A stretch of DNA of 11,536 nt, taken from the NCBI GenBank assembly GCA_946482045.1, contig CAMLPZ010000125.1:1-11536 (forward strand), in the 5' to 3' direction. Each line of letters opens with the position of its first letter. Within the stretch, counting starts at the first letter, position 1. Under the pieces are notes generated by a model, which saw nothing but the letters and a program-made list of their open reading frames with translations, was not told where the DNA came from and did no database searches. Shown here one piece after another: positions 6,628 to 11,536 of the stretch. The stretch comes from an uncultured Asticcacaulis sp. Its GTDB lineage: Bacteria; Pseudomonadota; Alphaproteobacteria; Caulobacterales; Caulobacteraceae. The position numbers and the translations under genes were made by a program.

Positions 6628-7713
6628 CTATTCCACACCGAAACGAAAGGTCGTCTGCGAGGTGAATGTCTCACCCGGCCGCAATACGGTGGACGGGAAG
6701 CCGGGGCGGTTGGGCGCGTCGGGATGATGCTGGGTCTCCAGCGCCACGCCCGCGCCCCTGACCAGCGGCCGGCCCTCGGAATCCTTCAGCGATCCATCGA
6801 AACTGTTGGCGGTGAATACGACGACCGCCGGTTCCGTCGTGGTGACGGTCAGGGTCCGGCCAGATGCCGGATCGCTCAGGCGCGCGGCGGGGGCGCCATT
6901 CAGGACGAAGGTGTGATCCAGTCCCTTGGCCATCTTGATCGAGGCGTCGTTGGCATTGACGACTTCGCCGAGGCGGGCGCCGGGACGCAGGTACAGTGCG
7001 CCGTTGACGGGGAGAATGTCGCCGGTCGGCACGCGTTTGTCGTCGGTTGGCAGCCATTTATCCGCGGCGATTTGCAGTCGGTGATCAAAGACGTGCGGTT
7101 GTTCGGACAGGTTGAAATAGACGTGGTGGGTCAGGTTGATGACGGTCGGCTTGTCCGTCCTGGCGCTGTATTTCAGCGTCAGGGCCGAGCCCTTGACCGT
7201 GTAAAGGACGTTGACGCGGACCGTGCCCGGAAAGCCGTTATGCCCCTCCGGGCTTTCGAGCGACAACTCAACGCCGCAGCCTTTGCGCTTTACATCCCAC
7301 ACGCGGCTGCCGAAGCTCTTCGGGCCGCCATGGATGACCACGCCGTCGGGGCGGCCTTTCAGCTCATAACGCTGGCCGTCGAGCGTGAAGCCGCCGCCGG
7401 ATATCCGGCCGGCATAGCGGCCGATCAGGCTCGAAAAGTTGTCGCGCTTCTCATACGCCGCCAGGCTGTCGAGGTTGCGCACGACGTTGATCCGCTTGCC
7501 GTCGCGGTCGGGCGCCTCGATGCGGTAGAGGATGCCACCAAGGCTCAGCACGGTTACGCTCAAACCTTTGTCACGGCCACTGCTGTGGATTGTCCATGCA
7601 TCGACCTCCTGGCCTGACGACAGCGTGCCGTAATGCGCCTTCTCGACGCTGCATCCGGCATGGGCCAGAGGCGGCGCGGCCAGTATCAGAACCGAAATCA
7701 AAAGCAGCTTCAT
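6628..7713 (-). CDS. galM: Periplasmic aldose 1-epimerase (mutarotase)
   Basis: This 361-residue enzyme interconverts alpha and beta anomers of free aldoses such as galactose, glucose or arabinose. Residues 1-19 are a signal peptide ending LAHA. A Cys follows at 21, but position -3 is His, so this is not a good lipobox. Family motifs are present in order: SSLIGRYAGRISGGGF (about 94-109), VIHGGPKSF with His128, NLTHHVYFNL with the catalytic acid His197, GLDHTFVL with Asp266, and LETQHHPDAPN with the catalytic base Glu326. The ATG is preceded by GGGAGG with 4-nt spacing. Export and the nearby polysaccharide operon suggest it handles sugars released outside the inner membrane before uptake. An immunity gene follows after 2 nt. 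Upstream lie a two-hairpin repeat and a terminator for the preceding leftward genes, so any promoter of its own must lie in about 7714-7855. Confidence 0.94.
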   Translation of the reverse strand: MKLLLISVLILAAPPLAHAGCSVEKAHYGTLSSGQEVDAWTIHSSGRDKGLSVTVLSLGGILYRIEAPDRDGKRINVVRNLDSLAAYEKRDNFSSLIGRYAGRISGGGFTLDGQRYELKGRPDGVVIHGGPKSFGSRVWDVKRKGCGVELSLESPEGHNGFPGTVRVNVLYTVKGSALTLKYSARTDKPTVINLTHHVYFNLSEQPHVFDHRLQIAADKWLPTDDKRVPTGDILPVNGALYLRPGARLGEVVNANDASIKMAKGLDHTFVLNGAPAARLSDPASGRTLTVTTTEPAVVVFTANSFDGSLKDSEGRPLVRGAGVALETQHHPDAPNRPGFPSTVLRPGETFTSQTTFRFGVE

Positions 7714-7734
7714 TTGGCCTCCCGTTGAAGGCAG

Positions 7735-7841
7735 TCTAGAGCGATATGGCCAAAAGTGTCAGCGGTTTTCGCCAAAAATATCGCGACAAAGCAAAAACTT
7801 AGATCCGAATGATATTTCCACCTAAAATCATTCCGATCTAA
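7735..7841. repeat. Compound two-hairpin intergenic repeat element (REP/MITE-like)
   Basis: After TCTAGA (7735-7740) there is a first imperfect hairpin: GCGATAT (7741-7747) pairs with ATATCGC (7778-7784), GGC (7748-7750) with GCC (7771-7773), and AAAA (7752-7755) with TTTT (7766-7769). A second hairpin follows: TTAGATCCGAATGAT (7799-7813) against ATCATTCCGATCTAA (7827-7841), 15-nt arms with one mismatch and a 13-nt loop. The two-stem layout, including AAAGTG, GCGGTTTTC and AAAAACTTAGA, resembles dispersed intergenic repeats I recall from Rhizobiales and Caulobacterales. It covers most of the space where the epimerase promoter should be. The identity rests on memory and structure, not on a search. 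Confidence 0.65.
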
Positions 7842-7852
7842 ACGATCGCCGG

Positions 7853-7891
7853 CGAAAAAAGGAGGCCGTTTCGCACGTCGCGAAACGGCCT
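7853..7891 (-). terminator. Rho-independent terminator for leftward transcription
   Basis: AGGCCGTTTCGC (7863-7874) and GCGAAACGGCCT (7880-7891) form a perfect 12-bp stem with a 5-nt loop. Reading on the - strand, the stem is followed by CC and then TTTTTT, from the A-run at 7855-7860. On the + strand no T-run follows. It should end transcripts from the dehydrogenase/membrane-protein pair, about 160 nt after their last stop codon, and insulate the epimerase gene. Confidence 0.85.
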
Positions 7892-8047
7892 AAAACGTCA
7901 TCTGCCCTCAGGGAGGTGGGGAGATGGGCGACACAATTAGAGAATGTCGAGGCCCAATTTTGTCAGACTAATCTAAAAGCGTCAAACGTTTTGATTGATT
8001 TTGATCTATTTGTCATAATCGATCGTGAGCTTTTTTCCTGGAAGGGT
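7892..8047. other. Non-coding 3' region between terminator and membrane-protein gene
   Basis: This stretch of about 156 nt is AT-richer than its surroundings, especially 7960-8035, and lies between the stop of the small membrane-protein gene and its terminator. I see no open frame with a credible start and no convincing RNA gene. It would be the 3' untranslated end of the leftward mRNA. Confidence 0.4.
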
Positions 8048-8536
8048 TCAGAACCAAGCGCGGCGTTTCGGTTTGGGCTTGAGCAGGAGATAAAGTCCTA
8101 TGCCCACTACGGCCGCAACGCCGATTCGCGACACAAAACGGGCAGGATTGTGCTTAATCTCAGCCTTCAACCCCATTTCTTCGAACAGGTTGGGTACGTA
8201 GCCCCGGCTGAGGTCCTCCCCGATCGCCTCGATCATCTGGACACGGTCCGCGGCCATCAGCATGACCCAGTGCGGCATCTGCGATTCCGAGAACTTGAAC
8301 GCCAGGCGGCGCAGCTGTCCGCTTAGACCCTTGGGCGGCACCGTTGTGCCGAAGACGGCTGTCAGGTTCGGCCGCTCATTCGAATGCAGGACTTCGACCG
8401 TGGCATCCTGTTGTGCCGGCCGTTGCCAGCTCTGCCCCTTGTGTTCGTCGCCGCTTTCCTGGCGCATGGGGAAGGCCGGCCAGTCCTTGGCGTTCATTTC
8501 AGTTTCGTGTTCGATGGAGTCGAGTTTCGCGTCCAT
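8048..8536 (-). CDS. Unrecognised protein with one C-terminal membrane helix, coupled to a zinc dehydrogenase
   Basis: I cannot name a family for this 162-residue protein. The first 60 residues are polar and look unstructured (many Glu, Gln, Lys, His). A conserved-looking core follows at about 63-132: VPPKGLSGQLRRLAFKFSES, then HWVMLMAADRVQMIEAIGED, then RGYVPNLFEEMG. One hydrophobic helix at about 134-152 is followed by the basic tail KPKPKRRAWF, so the protein is probably tail-anchored with most of its mass in the cytoplasm. Its ATG lies 3 nt after the stop of the zinc-dependent dehydrogenase, so the two are almost certainly co-translated. From memory, similar small proteins sit beside this type of dehydrogenase in other alphaproteobacteria, which suggests a partner or membrane-tether role (inference). 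The gene is real by coding pattern and spacing; its function is unknown. Confidence 0.8.
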   Translation of the reverse strand: MDAKLDSIEHETEMNAKDWPAFPMRQESGDEHKGQSWQRPAQQDATVEVLHSNERPNLTAVFGTTVPPKGLSGQLRRLAFKFSESQMPHWVMLMAADRVQMIEAIGEDLSRGYVPNLFEEMGLKAEIKHNPARFVSRIGVAAVVGIGLYLLLKPKPKRRAWF

Positions 8537-8539
8537 GGT

Positions 8540-9691
8540 TTAAATCCCAGCTTTGGCCGGTAGCAGGACCGGCTTGATGCAATTGTCGAGTTTGTCGGCG
8601 AAGATGCGGTAGGCGTCGGAAATATCTTCCAGAGGGAAGCGGTGGGTGATCAGTTCGCGGGGCTTGAGCCGGCCGGCCATGACGTGTTCGACCAGGACGG
8701 GCAAGTGGCGTTTGACGGCGGCCTGATTGGCGCGGATGGTCAGGCCCTTGTTCAGAACGTTGCCGATGGGCACCAGCGTGTCGATCGGTCCGTAGACGCC
8801 GACGATTGATACCACGCCGCCCTTGCGCACGCCGTTGATCGCCCAGTGCAGGCCTGTGGCCGCGCCACCGGTCAGCTTGAAGACGCGGCTAAGGGCCGAC
8901 TGCATGGTGTTGCCCGAGGCTTCGGCGCCGACCGCGTCGATGCAGACGTCGGGACCCAGCCAGTCGGTGGTCCTTTTCAGGAACAGGACCGGATCGCCCT
9001 CCTTGAAATTGTAGGTCTCGGCGCCCGAGAATTTCGCGGCGAATTCTAGGCGATAATCGAGGTGATCGATGATGATGACGCGGCTGGCCCCGAACAGAAA
9101 CGCACACTTGGCGGCCATAATCCCGACGGGACCGGCGCCGAAGACCGCGACTGTATCGCCGGGCTTGATGGCCCCCATTTCGGCGGCCTGATAGCCGGTG
9201 GGCACGACGTCGGTTAGCAGCACGGCGTCTTCGACATCCATCTCACGCGGAATGACATACGGGCCGACATCAGCGTAGGGCACGCGCACATATTCAGCCT
9301 GGCCACCGTCATAACCGCCGGCGGTGTGCGAATAGCCGAACGCGCCGCCGATGGCCGTGGCCTCGGGAGAGGCTTCGTGGCAATTGCCGTAGAGGCCCTG
9401 CTTGCAGAACAGGCAGCGGCCGCAGGCGATGTTGAACGGGACCAGGACATGGTCGCCGACCTTCAACATCTTTACTTCGGGGCCGACCTCTTCGACGATG
9501 CCGCAGAATTCGTGGCCGAAGGTCTGGCCGATACGCGTGTCGGGCACCAGGCCGTGATAAAGGTGTAGGTCCGAACCGCAGATGCACGAGCGCGTGACGC
9601 GCACGATAGCGTCTTCCGGATGTTCGATCTTGGGGACGGGTTTGCATTCGAGGCGTACCCGGTTGGGGCCCCGGTAGGTCATGGCGAGCAT
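8540..9691 (-). CDS. Zinc-dependent MDR alcohol dehydrogenase (glutathione-independent formaldehyde/threonine-dehydrogenase-like)
   Basis: This 383-residue member of the medium-chain dehydrogenase superfamily oxidises an alcohol or aldehyde with NAD. Probable catalytic-zinc ligands are Cys38 (CICGSD), His60 with Glu61 (FGHEFCG), and Asp161 (LLTDVVPTG), the pattern of glutathione-independent formaldehyde dehydrogenase. The structural-zinc lobe has four cysteines at 90, 93, 96 and 104. The Rossmann motif GAGPVG lies at 185-190. The start is set at ATG 9691, where AAGGA (9699-9703) lies 7 nt upstream and the protein begins MLAMTYRGPN, as is usual for the family. In-frame ATGs at 9712 and 9772 lack a good Shine-Dalgarno. 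It is followed after 3 nt by a small membrane protein. The substrate cannot be read; formaldehyde or another small alcohol or aldehyde is plausible. Confidence 0.92.
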   Translation of the reverse strand: MLAMTYRGPNRVRLECKPVPKIEHPEDAIVRVTRSCICGSDLHLYHGLVPDTRIGQTFGHEFCGIVEEVGPEVKMLKVGDHVLVPFNIACGRCLFCKQGLYGNCHEASPEATAIGGAFGYSHTAGGYDGGQAEYVRVPYADVGPYVIPREMDVEDAVLLTDVVPTGYQAAEMGAIKPGDTVAVFGAGPVGIMAAKCAFLFGASRVIIIDHLDYRLEFAAKFSGAETYNFKEGDPVLFLKRTTDWLGPDVCIDAVGAEASGNTMQSALSRVFKLTGGAATGLHWAINGVRKGGVVSIVGVYGPIDTLVPIGNVLNKGLTIRANQAAVKRHLPVLVEHVMAGRLKPRELITHRFPLEDISDAYRIFADKLDNCIKPVLLPAKAGI

Positions 9692-9961
9692 GGGTTGGTC
9701 CTTGGCTGACATGGGTATGGCGCGGGACCGAGCTTTAGCGACAGCGCCCGTAAAGATGATATGAGGCCGCACCCTGCACGTTATTGCTTCTGTGTCAGGG
9801 GCGCCAAGGCGCGAATTTTACACCTGACGCGCGAAAACGATTTCACGTCTTATGTGATGGTAACTGCAACGGCATCGCCAATTTATGACCTCCCGTTCAA
9901 TATTCACACATCAAGGCCAGTTCGCGGTACGGCCGAAAAAGCATTGAACAGGAGTAAACCC
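9692..9961. promoter_or_regulatory. Divergent intergenic region holding the promoters of the dehydrogenase pair and the exported protein
   Basis: About 270 nt separate two divergent genes, so promoters for both must lie here. I cannot identify convincing -35/-10 pairs or an operator with useful symmetry. The stretch 9830-9930 is AT-richer than its surroundings and is the likeliest promoter zone for the rightward gene. Confidence 0.4.
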
Positions 9962-10489
9962 ATGAAGATCAAGACTCTTTTGACAGCCACTGCCGCCGTA
10001 TCGCTCGTCGCCTTTTCGGCGCAGGCTCAATTGTTGGGCGGGCAGGCGGGTGGCGGTCTTACAGGCGGCGTAACCGGTCCGGTTGGCCAGGTTACCGGGC
10101 AGGTCCAGGGTGACACGCAAGTCAATCCGGGCTCGGCGATCTCGACAACCGAAGGTGCGGTGCGTGATACGACAACGCGTTCGCGCGGCGTTATTGAAGC
10201 AACCGGCAAGGACGCGCGCGCCGTCGGCGATGCGGCAAAGGATGTCGATGTGGCCGGTGGTGTTAACGGCAATGGCGCGTTGTCAAAGGACGGCGTAGCT
10301 GGCGAGGCTGGCGCTGATGCCGGCGTCTCGGGCGTCGACGGCGTGACCTCGGCGACCAAGGACGCAGCAAAGAATACCGGCCAGCGCGCCAAGGATACGG
10401 CTAAGGGCGTGACATCCACGCCATTGCCGGACGCACCGGCCAGCGGCTCGGCGTCAGGCAGTGGCTCGGTTAAAACCGACGTTCAGTAA
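9962..10489 (+). CDS. Small exported low-complexity protein
   Basis: This 175-residue protein has a clear Sec signal peptide at residues 1-22 (MKIKTLLTATAAVSLVAFSA, then QA). A Gly/Gln/Val-rich segment follows (about 23-50), then a Thr/Asp/Lys/Ala-rich middle, and a C-terminal part with KDAAKN and AKDTAKG elements. The end is rich in Ser, Gly and Pro. Composition is hydrophilic, has no cysteine and looks intrinsically disordered, reminiscent of LEA-like stress proteins, but I recognise no family. The start at 9962 is set by AGGAG (9950-9954) with 7-nt spacing and by the signal peptide; the frame stays open upstream without a credible start. It is a single-gene unit ending at its own hairpin terminator. 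A periplasmic protective or envelope role is only a guess. Confidence 0.8.
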   Translation: MKIKTLLTATAAVSLVAFSAQAQLLGGQAGGGLTGGVTGPVGQVTGQVQGDTQVNPGSAISTTEGAVRDTTTRSRGVIEATGKDARAVGDAAKDVDVAGGVNGNGALSKDGVAGEAGADAGVSGVDGVTSATKDAAKNTGQRAKDTAKGVTSTPLPDAPASGSASGSGSVKTDVQ

Positions 10490-10497
10490 GAGAAGAC

Positions 10498-10519
10498 AAA
10501 GGCTCCTTCGGGGGCCTTT
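10498..10519. terminator. UUCG-tetraloop terminator shared by convergent genes
   Basis: AAAGGCTCC and GGGGCCTTT form a 9-bp stem with one T-G wobble around the very stable loop TTCG. It lies 8 nt after the exported-protein stop and 3 nt past the stop of the convergent halogenase gene. Short T-rich tracts follow on both strands, so it probably works in both directions. Confidence 0.75.
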
Positions 10520-10522
10520 CGT

Positions 10523-11536
10523 TTATGCAAGTAGGCTGGTCTTCGTCAGTGCACCCAGCTTCTCGAGGTATTGCCGATGCGTCGGCATGGCGTCGACCAG
10601 GCCACGCAAGTGGCTCTTCATCCGCTCAAAACCCGTGCGCAGGGTCGCCGGGTCTTCGTAGGCCGTCAGCGGGTCGTAGCCTTCGGGCATGACGCCCTGG
10701 CCCATCATCACCGCCATCCATGAGGTCTGGGTAAACATTTCTTCGGCGGCGTTGGCGAAGGTGCCGCGCTCGCGGAAAACGGCCAGCTTATGCGCCAGGG
10801 TGTCGGGGATGTCCATCGTCCGGACATAATCCCACAAGGCACCCGCGCGCCGGTTGGCGTGATAGTGCAGGATGATGAAGTCGCGGATGCGCTCGTAATC
10901 GAGATGCTGGCGGCGGTTATAGGCATCGATATTGGCCGGAGCGAACGAACGGTCAGGGAAGTGCTGGAGCAGCTTGTTTATCCCCGACTGGATGAGGTGG
11001 ATGCTGGTCGATTCCAGTGGCTCGATAAAGCCCGAGGCCAGGCCGAGCGCCACGACATTCCTGTTCCAGAATTTTTTGCGGCGGCCGGTGACAAACTTCA
11101 GCCGGTTGGCTGAAGCCAGCGCTTCGCCTTCGAGGCTGCTGCGTAAAACGGCTTCGGCGCCGTCGTCGTCGATGAATCTGCTACAGTAGACATAGCCGTT
11201 GCCGACGCGGTGCTGAAGCGGGATGTGCCATTGCCAGCCGGCGTCGCGTGCCGTTGACGTCGTATAGGGGCGGATGACCGGTTGGCCCTGGCTGTCATGC
11301 GTTCCATGCGCGCACGGCATGGCGACGGCGCGGTCCATGGGCAGCCAGTGTGACCAGTCGTCATAGCCGGTCGACAGCGCCTGTTCGATCAGCAGGCCGC
11401 GAAAGCCAGAGCAGTCGATGAACAGGTCGCCGCCGACGCTGCGGCCATCGGCCAGGGTGACGCCGGTAACAAAGCCCGTTTCGGCGTGCTGATTGACCTC
11501 GGCGATGCGGCCTTCGATGCGCGTGACGCCGCGTTT
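10523..11536 (-). CDS. Flavin-dependent tryptophan-halogenase-family protein, N-terminus cut by window edge
   Basis: The frame is open from the right edge to a TAA at 10523-10525, giving 337 of probably about 500 residues. The ATG at 11338 is internal, because coding continues upstream with family sequence: [16 protein letters not shown], then [14 protein letters not shown]. The halogenase hallmark WxWxIP is present as WQWHIP at 11219-11236, followed by [11 protein letters not shown]. The conserved block [17 protein letters not shown] comes later. These mark the PF04820 family of FADH2-dependent halogenases, which chlorinate or brominate indoles and other aromatics. The N-terminal FAD motif is off the window. 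In Caulobacterales such genes typically sit beside TonB receptors and sugar-polymer genes rather than in antibiotic clusters, and their natural substrates are mostly unknown. The family is clear; halogenating activity is not proven. Confidence 0.92.
   Translation of the reverse strand, partial: KRGVTRIEGRIAEVNQHAETGFVTGVTLADGRSVGGDLFIDCSGFRGLLIEQALSTGYDDWSHWLPMDRAVAMPCAHGTHDSQGQPVIRPYTTSTARDAGWQWHIPLQHRVGNGYVYCSRFIDDDGAEAVLRSSLEGEALASANRLKFVTGRRKKFWNRNVVALGLASGFIEPLESTSIHLIQSGINKLLQHFPDRSFAPANIDAYNRRQHLDYERIRDFIILHYHANRRAGALWDYVRTMDIPDTLAHKLAVFRERGTFANAAEEMFTQTSWMAVMMGQGVMPEGYDPLTAYEDPATLRTGFERMKSHLRGLVDAMPTHRQYLEKLGALTKTSLLA

Noticed and set aside
6724..7617. + strand open frame of 297 codons opposite the aldose 1-epimerase
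   Set aside because: It is the antisense shadow of a gene with all catalytic motifs; no Shine-Dalgarno or family features are seen.
7984..7991. AAACGTTT, possible LacI-type half operator
   Set aside because: Only 8 nt are symmetric, it lies in a 3' untranslated region, and no regulator gene is nearby.
7916..8326. + strand open frame of 136 codons running into the membrane-protein gene
   Set aside because: The second half is antisense to the real gene and the first half is AT-rich untranslated sequence without homology.
9801..9812. GCGCC-AA-GGCGC inverted repeat in the divergent promoter region
   Set aside because: A 2-nt loop cannot form a stable hairpin and the arms are too short to argue for an operator.
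9816..9824. TTTTACACC, similar to a half of the TetR operator
   Set aside because: There is no matching second half, so it is probably chance.
9761..9961. N-terminal extension of the exported protein
   Set aside because: The frame is open by chance; ATG 9962 has AGGAG at the right distance and begins the signal peptide.

Overview
The window looks like a piece of chromosome from a GC-rich alphaproteobacterium, most likely Caulobacterales (Asticcacaulis, Caulobacter or Brevundimonas type). The reasons are codon use, the style of the exported sugar-polymer enzymes, a flavin halogenase of the kind these bacteria keep beside outer-membrane receptors, and an intergenic two-hairpin repeat of a layout I recall from Rhizobiales and Caulobacterales. 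The genus is inferred, not proven. No rRNA, tRNA, CRISPR array, transposase or integrase is visible.

Left part (1-4338, + strand): a compact plant-polysaccharide operon. It holds the C-terminal end of a probable PcRGLX/YetA-like rhamnogalacturonan-lyase-family protein, two tandem exported GH51 alpha-L-arabinofuranosidases, and an alpha/beta-hydrolase esterase whose start overlaps the second GH51. Together they suggest removal of arabinose side chains, acetyl groups and backbone from pectin (rhamnogalacturonan I with arabinan) or arabinoxylan.

Middle part (4335-6226): a TetR-type repressor gene lies divergent from a short-chain dehydrogenase gene. A perfect palindromic operator and a degraded second copy lie in the short gap between them. 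Convergent to the dehydrogenase is a dead gene in which the front of an HxlR regulator is joined to the back of an ABM-type monooxygenase, out of frame.

Next (6308-7713, - strand): a periplasmic aldose 1-epimerase (mutarotase), which fits the sugar theme, is followed after 2 nt by an orphan Imm53-type immunity gene. Upstream of the epimerase lie a compound two-hairpin repeat (7735-7841) and a strong terminator for leftward transcription (7853-7891).

Then (8048-9691, - strand): a zinc-dependent MDR alcohol/formaldehyde-type dehydrogenase and, 3 nt downstream, an unrecognised protein with one C-terminal membrane helix. Divergent from them is a small exported low-complexity protein (9962-10489). 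It ends at a UUCG hairpin that it shares with a convergent, edge-truncated tryptophan-halogenase-family gene (10523-11536).

Most of the window is ordinary metabolism. The items most worth a second look are the HxlR/ABM deletion fusion, the orphan immunity gene, the compound hairpin repeat, the dehydrogenase/membrane-protein pair and the halogenase.
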